A stretch of 64,000 nucleotides of DNA from Rhodovastum atsumiense (lineage in GTDB: Bacteria; Pseudomonadota; Alphaproteobacteria; Acetobacterales; Acetobacteraceae). Below are positions 1-9,477 of this stretch, piece by piece. Below the pieces are notes generated by a model that saw only the letters and a list, made by a program, of their open reading frames with translations, made no database searches and was not told the origin of the DNA. The stretch lies in contig NZ_OW485601.1 in the NCBI RefSeq assembly GCF_937425535.1, positions 2,835,501 through 2,899,500 of the forward strand, written 5' to 3'. Made by a program: the position numbers and the translations under genes. Positions within the stretch are counted from its first letter, which is position 1. Every line of letters begins with the position of its first letter.

Positions 1-2
1 TG

Positions 3-449
3 GTCGCCACCGGCGCCATGCGCCAGAACCTCCGGCGGGCCTTGATTGCCTGGCCCGGTTCGGCGGCCATCATCATGGGCTTCGCCGTGTTCGGCCTGCA
101 CGCCGTGGTGCTGAGCTTCCTGGTCGTCATTCCATTCCAGGCACTGGTCTCCGTGCTGGCGGTGCGCCACAGCCTGTCCCTGTCGACGCGCAAGCTGTTC
201 GGTGCCGTCGGCCGCAGTGCGGTGGTGACGGGGATCACCGTGCTGGGGCCGCTCACGGTGATGGCCCTGCAGCCGACCCATACGGTGATGTCACCCTGGG
301 CCCTCTTCGTTTCCCTGCTGCTGGCGATGCTGGCCTGGCTGGCGGCGTTGCGGTTGACCCGCCATCCGGCCTGGCAGGAAATCCTGCGGCTGCTGCCGGC
401 ACGTGCCCCGGCCGGCCGTCTGGTGGCCGTTGCCGGGGCACGAGACTGA
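3..449 (+). CDS. C-terminal part of a probable polysaccharide/lipopolysaccharide flippase (5' end outside window)
   Basis: The frame is open to the left edge, so only the last ~148 residues are seen. They hold at least three hydrophobic spans (around residues 18-55, 70-90 and 95-118 of the visible part) separated by short basic loops, and a final Ala/Arg-rich cytoplasmic tail. The pattern and loop sequence resemble the end of MOP-superfamily oligosaccharide flippases (Wzx-like), which move lipid-linked sugars across the inner membrane. No catalytic motif exists for this family, so the call rests on overall look only; another multi-helix export protein is possible. It converges on garD with a 20-base gap. 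Confidence 0.5.
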   Translation, partial: VATGAMRQNLRRALIAWPGSAAIIMGFAVFGLHAVVLSFLVVIPFQALVSVLAVRHSLSLSTRKLFGAVGRSAVVTGITVLGPLTVMALQPTHTVMSPWALFVSLLLAMLAWLAALRLTRHPAWQEILRLLPARAPAGRLVAVAGARD

Positions 450-469
450 CGCAGGTCGCCGGCCCTGCC

Positions 470-2014
470 TCAGGTCACCGGGCCGGGGTTGAACAGCGTC
501 AGCGCGTTGCGCAGGCCCCACTGGTCGGACCAGGTCTGCTTGCGGCCGCTGGCGACGTCGAGGATCAGGTGGAACAGTTCCCAGCCGACCTCTTCGATGG
601 TTGCCTCGCCGGTGGCGATGCGGCCGGCATCGATATCCATCAGGTCGTGCCAGCGCGCGCTCAGGGCCTTGCGGGTGGCCATCTTGATCACCGGGGCGGC
701 GGCGAGGCCATAGGGCGTGCCGCGGCCGGTGGTGAACACCTGCAGGGTCATGCCCGAGGCCAGTTGCAGCGTGCCGCAGATGAAGTCGCTGGCCGGGGTG
801 GCGGCGAAGATCAGCCCCTTGCGGTCCACCTGCTCGCCGGGCGCGAGCACGCCGGCGATGGCGCTGCTGCCCGACTTCGCCACCGAGCCGAGCGCCTTTT
901 CGACAATGTTGGCGAGCCCGCCGCGCTTGTTGCCCGGCGTGGTGTTGGCGCTGCGGTCGGAGGCGCCTTCCTGCAGGTAATCATCGTACCACGCCATTTC
1001 CCGCACCAAGGCGCGGCCGACCTCCTCGTCCGCCGCGCGCGGCGTGAGCAGGTGGATGGCGTCGCGCACTTCGGTAACTTCGGAGAACATCACCGTGGCG
1101 CCGGCGCGCACCAGCAGGTCGGTGGCGAAGCCGACCGCGGGGTTGGCGGTGACGCCGGAGAAGGCGTCGCTGCCGCCGCATTGCATCCCGACGACCAGGT
1201 CGGCGGCGGGGCAGGTGGTGCGGGTGCGGCGATTCAGCTCCGCCAGTCGCTTTTCCGCCATCTCCATGATCGAGGCGAGCATGGCGCCGAAGCCGACATG
1301 GCTTTCGTCCTGCAGCCGGACGATGCTGTCGGTGTTGCCGGGGCCGGGCGCCGGGCGATCATCCGACAGCACCCATTCGGGGAACATCTTCTCGCAGCCG
1401 AGGCCCACCACCATCGGCGCGCCGCCGAAATTCGGGTTGCGGGCGATGTTGCGCACCGTACGGATCGGCACCGCGGCGCCGGGGGCATTGATCGCCACGC
1501 CACAGCCATAGGTGTGAGTCAGCGCCACCACGTCGTCCACGTTGGGGAAGCGCGGCAGCAACTCCGTGCGGATGCGCTGCGCCGCGTACTCGACCACGCC
1601 GGCCACGCATTGCACGCTGGTGCTGATGCCCAGCAGGTTGCGGGTGCCGACGCTGCCATCGGCATTGCGGTAGCCCTCGAAGGTATAGCCTTCCAGCGGC
1701 GGCTGCGGCGGCGGGACGGCGGTGGCGAGCGGCAATTCATCGAGACGCGGCGCCGGTGGCAGGCGGACCAGCGATTCCTCGATCCAGCTGCCGCGCGGCA
1801 CCGGGCGTTGCGCATGGCCAATCACCTCGCCGTAGCGGCGGATCGGCTCACCTTCCGCGAGATCGACCAGGTTGACCTTGTGGCCCTGCGGCACGTGCTC
1901 GCGCAGCGTCAGCCCGGAGGGGAATTCGGTCCCCGCCGGCAGGCCGTTCGCGTTGACGACGATGGCGACGTTGTCGTCCGGGTGGACCTGGATGGTGAGC
2001 GGCGTCTCGGCCAT
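470..2014 (-). CDS. garD: Galactarate dehydratase
   Basis: A 514-residue protein that closely follows E. coli GarD along its whole length: N-terminal SAF-like domain (about 1-95), then the UxaA/GarD catalytic region with the [20 protein letters not shown] segment near 109 and [10 protein letters not shown] near 169. It dehydrates meso-galactarate (and probably related aldarates) to 5-keto-4-deoxy-D-glucarate in the cytoplasm. I chose the ATG at 2014 because it gives the family N-terminus ([17 protein letters not shown]) and sits behind an AGGAAACAGGAAC ribosome site; the longer open frame to 2299 is unrelated Arg-rich readthrough. It is the last gene of the garL-garR-ttuD-pyk-garD run. Confidence 0.95.
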   Translation of the reverse strand: MAETPLTIQVHPDDNVAIVVNANGLPAGTEFPSGLTLREHVPQGHKVNLVDLAEGEPIRRYGEVIGHAQRPVPRGSWIEESLVRLPPAPRLDELPLATAVPPPQPPLEGYTFEGYRNADGSVGTRNLLGISTSVQCVAGVVEYAAQRIRTELLPRFPNVDDVVALTHTYGCGVAINAPGAAVPIRTVRNIARNPNFGGAPMVVGLGCEKMFPEWVLSDDRPAPGPGNTDSIVRLQDESHVGFGAMLASIMEMAEKRLAELNRRTRTTCPAADLVVGMQCGGSDAFSGVTANPAVGFATDLLVRAGATVMFSEVTEVRDAIHLLTPRAADEEVGRALVREMAWYDDYLQEGASDRSANTTPGNKRGGLANIVEKALGSVAKSGSSAIAGVLAPGEQVDRKGLIFAATPASDFICGTLQLASGMTLQVFTTGRGTPYGLAAAPVIKMATRKALSARWHDLMDIDAGRIATGEATIEEVGWELFHLILDVASGRKQTWSDQWGLRNALTLFNPGPVT

Positions 2015-2079
2015 GTTCCTGTTTCCTTTCTTGCCGGCCCCCTGGCCCGCGCAGCGACGGGCCGGGCTGCCGGATGGCT

Positions 2080-3549
2080 TCAGGCTGCTGCTGCTGCTGC
2101 GGCGGCGGTGCCGGGGCGGGCGCAGCGGGTGACGCGCAGGGCGTTGGTGGATCCGGCCACGCCGAAGGGCTGGCCGGCGATCACCACCACGTCCTCGTCC
2201 GGCGCGGCAAAGCCGTACTGCATCGCCACGCGCCCGGCTTCCTCCACGGTGGCGTCGGGCCGGCAGGGCTCCGGCAGCAGCGCGGCATGCACGCCCCACA
2301 CCACGGCGAGGCGCCGCGCCGTCTCGACCGAGGGCGTCAGGCCCAGGATCGGCGCCTCCGGGCGTTCGCGCGCGGCGCGCAGACCGGTGCCGCCCGAGGT
2401 GGTGAAGGCGCAGATGGCACGCGCGCCGAGCGTCCCGGCGACCTGGCGGGCGGCGGCGGCGATCGCATCGGCGGCCGAGCGCTCCGGGGCGGGGCGGGAA
2501 GCCTCGACGATGTTGCGCCAGAGCGGATCCTGCTCCATCCGGGCAATGATGCGGTCCATGATGTTGACCGCCTCGTAGGGGAACTGGCCGGACGCCGTCT
2601 CGGCCGAGAGCATCACCGCGTCGGCGCCGTCGAGCACCGCCGTGGCGACGTCGGAGGCCTCCGCGCGGGTGGGGGCGGGGGCCGCGATCATGCTCTCCAG
2701 CATCTGGGTCGCCACCACCACCGGCTTGCCGGCGGCGCGGGCGGTGCGGACGATGCGCTTCTGCAACAGGGGTACTTCCTCGGGCGGCATCTCCACGCCG
2801 AGGTCGCCGCGTGCCACCATCACGCAGTCGGCCAGGGCGACCACCGCGTCGAGGTTCTCGATCGCCTGCGGCTTCTCGATCTTGGCCATGATCCAGGCGC
2901 GGCCATTGGCGATGGCGCGGGCCTCGGCCACGTCCTCGGGGCGCTGCACGAAGGACAGGCCGATATAATCGACGCCGTGTTCCAGCGCGAAGGCGAGGTC
3001 CTGGCGATCCTTGGCGGTCAGCGCCGGAATCGCCAACGGCACGTCCGGCACGTTCACGCCCTTGCGGTCCGAAAGCGGGCCGCCGACCACGACCTCGGTG
3101 ACCAGGTGATCGGTACGGGTGTGCAGCACGCGCAGGCGCAGCTTGCCGTCATCGAGCAGCAGCGTGGTGCCGATCCGCGCCGCTTCCAGGATTTCCGGAT
3201 GCGGCAGCTCCACCCGGTCGGCATCGCCGGGGGTGGGGTCGCGGTCGAGGCGAAAGCGCTGGCCGGTCTGCAGGTGGACGCGGCCGGCGGCGAAGCGGCC
3301 GATGCGCAGCTTCGGGCCCTGCACGTCGGCGAGGATGCCGATCGGCCGGCCAAGCCGGCGTTCCAGGTCCCGGATTGCGGCGATGCGGGCGGCATGGTCG
3401 GCATGGGTGCCGTGGCTGAAATTCAGCCGGAACACGTCGGCCCCGGCGCGGTACAGCCGCTCGATGGTCTCCGGGGTCGAGGAGGCCGGGCCGAGCGTGG
3501 CGATGATCTTGGTGCGACGGCTACGGCGGATCCTCGGGGCGGGCGGCAT
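2080..3549 (-). CDS. pyk: Pyruvate kinase
   Basis: 489 residues, usual length for bacterial type II enzymes. Visible family signatures are [12 protein letters not shown] at the N-terminus, LNFSHG, the active-site stretch [15 protein letters not shown], the [11 protein letters not shown] block and [13 protein letters not shown]. It converts phosphoenolpyruvate plus ADP to pyruvate plus ATP. Its place between ttuD and garD suggests a dedicated copy that drains the 2-phosphoglycerate made by the glycerate kinase. The C-terminus ends in a run of nine alanines encoded by GCN repeats, an odd low-complexity tail that probably is not functional. Confidence 0.95.
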   Translation of the reverse strand: MPPAPRIRRSRRTKIIATLGPASSTPETIERLYRAGADVFRLNFSHGTHADHAARIAAIRDLERRLGRPIGILADVQGPKLRIGRFAAGRVHLQTGQRFRLDRDPTPGDADRVELPHPEILEAARIGTTLLLDDGKLRLRVLHTRTDHLVTEVVVGGPLSDRKGVNVPDVPLAIPALTAKDRQDLAFALEHGVDYIGLSFVQRPEDVAEARAIANGRAWIMAKIEKPQAIENLDAVVALADCVMVARGDLGVEMPPEEVPLLQKRIVRTARAAGKPVVVATQMLESMIAAPAPTRAEASDVATAVLDGADAVMLSAETASGQFPYEAVNIMDRIIARMEQDPLWRNIVEASRPAPERSAADAIAAAARQVAGTLGARAICAFTTSGGTGLRAARERPEAPILGLTPSVETARRLAVVWGVHAALLPEPCRPDATVEEAGRVAMQYGFAAPDEDVVVIAGQPFGVAGSTNALRVTRCARPGTAAAAAAAA

Positions 3550-3589
3550 CGGTGGTGTCCTTGCGACGGCGGGGCCGGGGGCGGTGCGG

Positions 3590-4852
3590 TCAGGTGATCA
3601 GCACCGCGCGGAAATCGTTGACGTTGGTGAGGGTGGGGCCGGTGACGATGCGGTCGTCCAGGGCCTGGAAGAAGCTGTGGGCGTCGTTGTCGGCCAGGGC
3701 CGCGCGGGCATCGAGGCCGAGCGCCCGCGCCCGCGCCAGCGTGTCGGGCGTGACCAGCGCGCCGGCGGCGTCGTCGGCCCCGTCGATGCCGTCGGTGTCG
3801 CCGGCGATCGCCCAGATGCGCGGCGCCCCGCCAAGCTCGATCGCCAGCGAGAGCAGGAATTCGACATTGCGCCCGCCGCGGCCCTGGCCACGCACGGTGA
3901 CCGTGGTTTCCCCGCCCGAGAGCAGCACGCAGGGCGCGCCGGCCGGCTGGCCGTGGCGTTCCACCTGCCGGGCGATGCCGGCCATCACGCGGGCGACCTC
4001 GCGGGATTCGCCCTCGATCGCATCGCCGAGGATCACCGGGGTGATACCGGCTTCGCGGGCGACGGCGGCGGCGGTTTCCAGCGAGCGCTGCGGTGTTGCG
4101 ATCAGCACCGTCTGCGCGCGCGCCAGCCGGGGATCGCCGGGCTTGGGGGTTTCCTCGGCGGCCGCGTCCAGGTGGCGGCGCACCGCCTCGGGCGGGGTGA
4201 TGCCGTAGCGGGCGAGGATGGCGCGGGCATCGGCGAAGCTGCTGGGATCGGGCACGGTCGGGCCGGAGGCGATGACCGCGGGATCGTCGCCGGGCACATC
4301 GGAGATCAGCAGGGCGACGCAGCGCGCCGGGGCGGTGGCGGCGGCGAGCCGGCCGCCCTTGATGGCGGAGAGATGTCGGCGGACCACGTTCATCTCGTGG
4401 ATGGTGGCCCCCGAGCGCAGCAGTGCGCGGTTGACCTCCTGCTTGTCGGCGAGCGTCAGGCCGGGGGCGGGCAGGGCCAGCAGCGACGAGCCGCCGCCCG
4501 AGATCAGGGCGATGACGAGATCGTCCTCGGTCAGGCCCTGCACTATTTCCAGGATACGCCGCGCCGCCTGCTCGCCGGCGGCGTCGGGCACCGGGTGGGC
4601 GGCCTCGACGATCTCGATGCGGCGGCAGGGCACTGCATGGCCGTAGCGGGTGACGACCAGCCCTTCCAGCGGGCCGGTCCAGTGCGCTTCCAGGGCCGCG
4701 GCCATCGCCGCCGAGGCCTTGCCGGCCCCGATGACGATGGTGCGCCCGATGGGCGGTTCAGGCAGGTAAGGCGGCAGGCAGAGGCTCGGATCGGCGGCCC
4801 GGACCGCTTCGGTGAACATCACGCGCAGCAGGTCGGCTGGTGTTTCAGGCAT
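3590..4852 (-). CDS. ttuD: Glycerate 2-kinase (MOFRL family)
   Basis: 420 residues. The N-terminal domain has IVIGAGKASAAMAAALE and ALISGGGSSLLALP, both typical of the GckA/TtuD fold; the C-terminal MOFRL domain has LSGGETTVTVRG followed by GRGGRNVEFLLSLA and an AGDTDGIDG motif. The enzyme phosphorylates D-glycerate to 2-phosphoglycerate, the step after GarR. The ATG at 4852 is preceded by GGAGGGAACGGATCC, and the 39 residues that an upstream start would add look like readthrough of the intergenic region. It may equally be called hydroxypyruvate reductase by old annotation habit, but the kinase motifs argue for the kinase. Confidence 0.93.
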   Translation of the reverse strand: MPETPADLLRVMFTEAVRAADPSLCLPPYLPEPPIGRTIVIGAGKASAAMAAALEAHWTGPLEGLVVTRYGHAVPCRRIEIVEAAHPVPDAAGEQAARRILEIVQGLTEDDLVIALISGGGSSLLALPAPGLTLADKQEVNRALLRSGATIHEMNVVRRHLSAIKGGRLAAATAPARCVALLISDVPGDDPAVIASGPTVPDPSSFADARAILARYGITPPEAVRRHLDAAAEETPKPGDPRLARAQTVLIATPQRSLETAAAVAREAGITPVILGDAIEGESREVARVMAGIARQVERHGQPAGAPCVLLSGGETTVTVRGQGRGGRNVEFLLSLAIELGGAPRIWAIAGDTDGIDGADDAAGALVTPDTLARARALGLDARAALADNDAHSFFQALDDRIVTGPTLTNVNDFRAVLIT

Positions 4853-4896
4853 GGATCCGTTCCCTCCGTGGCTGTCGCCTTGTTGTTTAGCCTTGT

Positions 4897-5790
4897 TCAG
4901 CCCTGCTTGCTGCCGATTTCGTGATCGGCGAGCAGCTCCAGCGCCCGCACCATGGCGGAATGATCCCACTTGCTGCCGCCGCGGGCGGCGCAGGCGTTGA
5001 ACAGCTCCTGGCAGGTGGCGGTGTTGGGCAGGCTGATCTGCAATGACTTCGCCCCCTGCAGCGCCAGGTTCAGGTCCTTCTGGTGCAGCTCGATGCGGAA
5101 GCCCGGATCGAACTTGCGGTCCACCATGCGCTGGCCATGCACTTCCAGGATGCGCGAGGACGCGAAGCCGCCCATCAGCGCCTTGCGCACGCGTGCCGGA
5201 TCGGCACCGGCCTTGGAGGCGAACAGCAGGGCCTCGCCTACCGCCTCGATGGTCAGCGCCACGATGATCTGGTTGGCGACCTTGGTGGTCTGGCCGTCGC
5301 CGGTGCCGCCGACCAGGGTGACGTTCTTCCCCATCTTCTCGAACAGCGGCTTCACCTTCTCGAACGCCGCGTCCGGGCCGCCGACCATGATGGTCAGCGA
5401 CGCCTCCCTGGCGCCGACCTCGCCGCCGGAGACCGGCGCGTCGAGGTAGTCGCAGCCCAGCGCATTGATCTTCTCGGCGAACGCCTTGGTGGCGATCGGC
5501 GAGATCGAGCTCATATCCACAACGATCTTGCCGGGGGTCAGGCCCTCGGCGATGCCGCCCTTGCCGAACAGCGCCGCCTCGACATGCGGGGTGTCAGGCA
5601 CCATGGTGATGATGATCTCGGCCTGCTGCGCGACCTCCGCGCCGGAGGCGCAGGCGACCGCGCCGCCGTCGAGCAGAGTCTGCGGCAATTGGCCGATGTC
5701 GTAGAGGAACAGGGTGTGACCCGCTGCCTGCAGATGGGCCGCCATGGGCCGCCCCATGATGCCGAGGCCGATGAAGCCGACGTTGCTCAT
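4897..5790 (-). CDS. garR: 2-hydroxy-3-oxopropionate (tartronate semialdehyde) reductase
   Basis: 297 residues of the beta-hydroxyacid dehydrogenase family. Rossmann motif GFIGLGIMGRPMA lies at residues 5-17, the substrate-binding DAPVSGGEVGA near 118-128, and the catalytic lysine in the KVANQIIVA block near 170. It reduces tartronate semialdehyde to D-glycerate with NAD(P)H. Position between the aldolase garL and the glycerate kinase fits exactly. The start at 5790 gives MSNVGFIG, the normal N-terminus; the upstream open frame overlaps garL and is a shadow. Confidence 0.94.
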   Translation of the reverse strand: MSNVGFIGLGIMGRPMAAHLQAAGHTLFLYDIGQLPQTLLDGGAVACASGAEVAQQAEIIITMVPDTPHVEAALFGKGGIAEGLTPGKIVVDMSSISPIATKAFAEKINALGCDYLDAPVSGGEVGAREASLTIMVGGPDAAFEKVKPLFEKMGKNVTLVGGTGDGQTTKVANQIIVALTIEAVGEALLFASKAGADPARVRKALMGGFASSRILEVHGQRMVDRKFDPGFRIELHQKDLNLALQGAKSLQISLPNTATCQELFNACAARGGSKWDHSAMVRALELLADHEIGSKQG

Positions 5791-5828
5791 GCGTCCAGTG
5801 TCTCCTGTTGCCTTGTTGCGGGGGCGGG

Positions 5829-6641
5829 TCAGACCGCGACCCGGATCTTCGGCTCGCCGATGGCTTCCCGCATGCGGGCGACGAGGTTGGTGCTGCCGGC
5901 CGAAAGAATGCCGACATCGCTGCCGATGGCGACGTAGGTGAAGCCCATCTCGAAATAACGCCGCGCATCGGCCTCGACCGGGGCGAGGATGCCGATCGGC
6001 TTGCCCACCGCCTTGGCGCGGGCGCAGGCATCGGCAATGGCAGCCTGCACCTCCGGGTGCGCGGCATTGCCGAGATGGCCGAAATCGGCGGCAAGGTCGG
6101 AGGGGCCGATGAACACCCCGTCGATGCCATCGACCGCGGCGATGTCCTCCAGCGCGGCCAGGGCCGTGCGGGTTTCCATCTGCACCAGCACGCAGATCTG
6201 CTCCTGCGCCGTGTGCAGGTAGTTGGGCACGCGGCCGAAGCGGTTGGCGCGGTGGGAGACCGACACGCCGCGGATGCCGTGCGGCGGGTAGCGGGTGGCG
6301 GCGACGGCGGCCTTGGCTTCCTCGGCCGACTGCACGAACGGCACCAGCAGGCTGCGCGCGCCGATGTCGAGCAGGCGTTTCATCAGCACCGCGTCGTTCC
6401 AGGCGACACGGACCACCGGCTCGGCGCTGCCGGTGGCCAGCCCCTGCAATTGCGACAACACGTCGACGGTATCGCTCGGGGCGTGTTCGGTATCGACCAC
6501 GATCCAGTCGTAGCCGGCATAGGCCAGCACTTCCGCCACCACGTTGCTGCACAGGCTGCTCCACAGCCCGATCTGGCGACGGTTTTCGCGGAGCGCGGCT
6601 TTCAGTGCGTTCGGGGGGATACTGGTGACAGGTCCGGACAT
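5829..6641 (-). CDS. garL: 5-keto-4-deoxy-D-glucarate / 2-dehydro-3-deoxyglucarate aldolase
   Basis: 270 residues, HpcH/HpaI class II aldolase family. Visible are GLWSSLCSNVVAEVLAYAGYDWIVVDTEHAP near the N-terminus (substrate loop and catalytic His), VQMETRTAL with metal-binding Glu, and GVFIGPSDLAADFG. It cleaves 5-keto-4-deoxy-D-glucarate to pyruvate and tartronate semialdehyde. It is first gene of the minus-strand operon; the ATG at 6641 follows a GAGAGGGG ribosome site, and the 23 extra upstream residues of the open frame do not look like the family. Confidence 0.93.
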   Translation of the reverse strand: MSGPVTSIPPNALKAALRENRRQIGLWSSLCSNVVAEVLAYAGYDWIVVDTEHAPSDTVDVLSQLQGLATGSAEPVVRVAWNDAVLMKRLLDIGARSLLVPFVQSAEEAKAAVAATRYPPHGIRGVSVSHRANRFGRVPNYLHTAQEQICVLVQMETRTALAALEDIAAVDGIDGVFIGPSDLAADFGHLGNAAHPEVQAAIADACARAKAVGKPIGILAPVEADARRYFEMGFTYVAIGSDVGILSAGSTNLVARMREAIGEPKIRVAV

Positions 6642-6761
6642 CGGGGTGGCCCCTCTCGTTGCTGCGACGGCTTGCGCAGTCTCCTCGCCACCAATCGGTA
6701 GCGCTCGCATCCATCGCCGTCTAAGCTAAACACGGCATTGATCGATCCAAGAACGGCATAG
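6642..6761. promoter_or_regulatory. Divergent garL / lysR control region with candidate regulator sites
   Basis: A 120-base gap between the divergent aldolase operon and the LysR gene. It holds the 13-mer TCCTCGCCACCAA at 6682-6694 and the partly palindromic ATTGATCGATCCAA at 6737-6750. Both recur near the gudP promoter: the first in the same orientation at 7751-7763, the second inverted at 7694-7707. Such sharing between two promoters flanking one regulator gene suggests binding sites for that LysR protein; this is inference. Confidence 0.55.
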
Positions 6762-7667
6762 ATGTTCGAACTGAGCCAATTGCGCTGCTTCGTCGCCGTC
6801 GCCGAGGAACTGCATTTCGGCCGTGCTGCCGCGCGGCTGCACATGACCCAGCCGCCGCTGAGCCGGCAGGTGCAGTTGCTCGAACATGCGCTCGACATCG
6901 TGCTGCTCGAACGCACCAGCCGTTCGGTGCGGCTGACGCCGGCGGGGCGCGCCTTCCTGCCGGAAGCACGGCGGATCCTGCAACTCGCCGACGGCGCCGG
7001 CCTCGCCGCCAAGCGGGTGGCGCGGGGGGAGGCGGGGTCGATTGCGCTCGGCTGCACCGCGGCGGCCAGCTATTCGCTGGTGCCGCGGCTGATCGCCTTC
7101 GCCAATGCGGATCTGCCGGGCATCGACGTGGTGCTGAAGGAAATGGTCACCGCCGACCAGATGGAGGCGCTGGCATCCGGCCGGCTTGACCTCGGGCTGG
7201 TGCGCCAGCCCTTCGACCGGCGGCTGGTGGAGGCGGTGTGCGTGCAGCGCGAGCCGCTGCTGCTCGCGGTGCCGCGCGGGCATCCCCTGGCCGAGGGGCC
7301 GGAGCCCAGCTTCGCCGATCTCGACCAGCAGAAGCTGGCGATGTGGTCGCCGGTGCAGGCGCGCTACTTCTACGACCTGATCAGCGGGCTCTGCGCCGCC
7401 GCCGGGGCGGCACCGCAATATGTGCAGTACGTCAGCCAGGCCCACACCATGCTGGCGCTGGTCAGCGCCGGGCTGGCGCTCGCGGTGGTGCCGGAGGCGG
7501 GGCGGGCCTTGCACTTCGAGGGCGTGGTGCTGCGGCCGCTGCATTCGCGACGGCGCGCGCTTGCGGAGCTGCACCTGGTCTGGTGGCGCGAGAACACCAA
7601 TCCGGCACTGCCGGGGTTCCGGCAGGCCGTGCTGGACCGGTTCGCGCCGAAAGGGCGGGCGCGATGA
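6762..7667 (+). CDS. LysR-family transcriptional regulator of the aldarate genes
   Basis: 301 residues: N-terminal winged helix-turn-helix (residues 1-60; FGRAAARLHMTQPPLSRQVQ recognition region, LLERTSRSVRLTPAG) followed by a periplasmic-binding-protein-like effector domain. The ATG at 6762 has no clear Shine-Dalgarno sequence (GAACGGCATAG precedes it), suggesting weak translation, as is common for regulators. It lies between the garL operon and gudP-gudD, so it most likely senses glucarate, galactarate or a pathway intermediate and acts at both flanking promoters. The effector itself cannot be read from the sequence. Confidence 0.88.
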   Translation: MFELSQLRCFVAVAEELHFGRAAARLHMTQPPLSRQVQLLEHALDIVLLERTSRSVRLTPAGRAFLPEARRILQLADGAGLAAKRVARGEAGSIALGCTAAASYSLVPRLIAFANADLPGIDVVLKEMVTADQMEALASGRLDLGLVRQPFDRRLVEAVCVQREPLLLAVPRGHPLAEGPEPSFADLDQQKLAMWSPVQARYFYDLISGLCAAAGAAPQYVQYVSQAHTMLALVSAGLALAVVPEAGRALHFEGVVLRPLHSRRRALAELHLVWWRENTNPALPGFRQAVLDRFAPKGRAR

Positions 7668-7933
7668 GCCCGATCCGGTGATCCATCCAAGGATTGGATC
7701 GATCAATTCGTTCTTTGGTTTGGACTGTCATCGGTGCCGTCCATAAGGTTTCCTCGCCACCAAATAGGTGCGCCCGTAACCGTCCAGGAGCGAGGCAGAA
7801 AAACAAGACGTCGAAGTCAAATTCGCGCAGTGGCTGATAGTAAATCGGCATGCCTGTGCCGGTTATTGACTTTGTCAAAGTAAAAAACCCAAATAACTCT
7901 GTTACAAAACGCAAAACAAAAATTAAAACAGGG

Positions 7934-7947
7934 TTGACCTGGATCAA
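7934..7947 (+). promoter_or_regulatory. FNR/Anr-type box upstream of gudP
   Basis: TTGACCTGGATCAA matches the FNR-family dyad TTGAT-N4-ATCAA at nine of ten defined positions. Its centre (7940.5) is 41.5 bases before a start point expected about seven bases after the TATACT at 7970-7975, which is the classical class II activator position. Inference: the glucarate transporter operon is raised under oxygen limitation by an FNR-like protein. Confidence 0.6.
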
Positions 7948-7955
7948 GTAAACTC

Positions 7956-7975
7956 TCACAAACTTGTGATATACT
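7956..7975 (+). promoter_or_regulatory. Putative -10 element of gudP with overlapping palindromic operator
   Basis: The perfect dyad TCACAA-AC-TTGTGA (7956-7969) is followed directly by TATACT (7970-7975), a good -10 hexamer. No convincing -35 hexamer lies 17 bases upstream, which fits an activator-dependent promoter. The dyad sits in the spacer, a usual place for repressor binding. Confidence 0.45.
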
Positions 7976-8044
7976 AAATCCGACCTGAGAGTCGGCGAAA
8001 AATTAAACGCTGCAGCATCTGACGTGCTGCGTGGAGGACCAGAC

Positions 8045-9397
8045 ATGCCTTCTGACACGCTGGCCGCGAACTCCATCGCGTCCGCAACCGCCCAGAAAAC
8101 ACGCGTGCGATGGCTGATCGTTACCATGCTGTTCGTGGTGACGGTCATCAATTACGCCGACCGTGCCACGCTCGCCATCGCAGGCCCGGTCATCAGCAAG
8201 GACCTGGGGCTGAACGCCGCCCAGATGGGCATCGTCTTCTCGGCCTTCGGCTGGGCCTACGTGATCGGCCAGTTGCCCGGTGGCTGGCTGCTCGATCGCT
8301 ACGGCTCGAAGGGCGTGTATGCCGCCAGCCTGTTCCTCTGGTCCTTCTTCACGCTCTGCCTCGGCTTCGTCGGCTTCCTCACCGGCGCGGTGGCGGTGTT
8401 CACGCTGTTCGCCCTGCGCTTCCTGCTCGGGCTTGCGGAATCGCCGTCCTTCCCCGGCAACAGCCGCATCGTCGCCGCCTGGTTCCCCAAGCACGAGCGT
8501 GCCACCGCCTCGGCACTGTTCAATTCCGCGCAGTATTTCGCGACCGTGATCTTTGCTCCGCTGCTGGGCTGGATCACGCATTCCTTCGGTTGGCCCTGGG
8601 TGTTCGGCGTGATGGGCGGGCTTGGCATCTCACTCGCGCTGATCTGGCTGAAGCTGGTCTACAGCCCGGCCGACCATCCGTGGGTCAACAAGGCCGAGGT
8701 CGACTACATCGCCGCCGGCGGTGGCCTCGTGCACATGGACGATGCCAAGGCGAAGGCCGATCCCGCATCCGGTGCGAAGTGGGACGACATCCGCCAGATG
8801 TTCCGCAACCGCATGATGGTCGGCATCTTCATCGGCCAGTTCTGCATCAACGCCATCACCTACTTCTTCATCACCTGGTTCCCGGTCTATCTGGTGCAGG
8901 CGCGCGGCATGTCGATCCTGAAGGCCGGGTTCGTCGCCTCGCTGCCCGCCATCTGCGGCTTCCTGGGCGGCATCCTCGGCGGGTTGATGTCCGACTGGAT
9001 GCTCCGGCGCGGCTATTCCCTTTCGGCCGCGCGCAAGACGCCGATCGTGCTCGGGATGGTCACCTCCGTCTCCATGATCATCTGCAACTATACCGACGTG
9101 CAGTGGGTCGTGGTCGGGCTGATGGCACTGGCCTTCTTCGGCAAGGGCATCGGCGCGCTCGGCTGGGCGGTGATGTCGGATGCCGCGCCCAAGGAGATCA
9201 CCGGCCTCGCCGGCGGTGTCTTCAACATGTGCGGCAATCTTTCCTCCATCTCCACGCCGATCATCATCGGCTACATCATCCAGACCTCCGGGTCCTTCAA
9301 CGGTGCCCTGGTCTTCGTGGCCGCCAACGCCTTGATCGCCGCCCTCAGCTACCTGGTCATCGTCGGCGAGATCAAGCGCATGGTGCTGGTCCGCTGA
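8045..9397 (+). CDS. gudP: MFS transporter for D-glucarate/galactarate (GudP type)
   Basis: 450 residues, the same length as E. coli GudP, with twelve predicted membrane helices of the anion:cation symporter (ACS) family. [23 protein letters not shown] in and after helix 1 and the [18 protein letters not shown] loop after helix 2 are characteristic. It imports aldarates with protons across the inner membrane. The ATG at 8045 follows GTGGAGGACC; the seven residues added by the earlier open frame are leader. It is transcribed with the two dehydratases downstream (80-base gap to the first). Confidence 0.88.
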   Translation: MPSDTLAANSIASATAQKTRVRWLIVTMLFVVTVINYADRATLAIAGPVISKDLGLNAAQMGIVFSAFGWAYVIGQLPGGWLLDRYGSKGVYAASLFLWSFFTLCLGFVGFLTGAVAVFTLFALRFLLGLAESPSFPGNSRIVAAWFPKHERATASALFNSAQYFATVIFAPLLGWITHSFGWPWVFGVMGGLGISLALIWLKLVYSPADHPWVNKAEVDYIAAGGGLVHMDDAKAKADPASGAKWDDIRQMFRNRMMVGIFIGQFCINAITYFFITWFPVYLVQARGMSILKAGFVASLPAICGFLGGILGGLMSDWMLRRGYSLSAARKTPIVLGMVTSVSMIICNYTDVQWVVVGLMALAFFGKGIGALGWAVMSDAAPKEITGLAGGVFNMCGNLSSISTPIIIGYIIQTSGSFNGALVFVAANALIAALSYLVIVGEIKRMVLVR

Positions 9398-9477
9398 CCA
9401 GCCGCCCCACGGCGGGCCGGCCCGGTGCCCCGGGCCGGCCTTCCGCACGTCACTGCCGCAAAGGACGGAATGACCCC

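Larger units (their letters stand above)
7668..8044. promoter_or_regulatory. gudP upstream region: shared operator-like motifs and AT-rich promoter zone
   Basis: 377 bases without a gene. From left: an inverted copy of the lysR-upstream 14-mer at 7694-7707, a direct copy of the 13-mer at 7751-7763, a TTGAC-TTT-GTCAA palindrome at 7866-7878, then the FNR-like box and promoter listed separately. The stretch 7860-7985 is strikingly AT-rich against the surrounding high-GC DNA. Confidence 0.55.

Noticed and set aside
569-2578. A 669-codon plus-strand frame opposite garD and pyk
   Set aside because: Antisense shadow with no recognisable protein character, while the minus strand encodes full-length GarD and pyruvate kinase.
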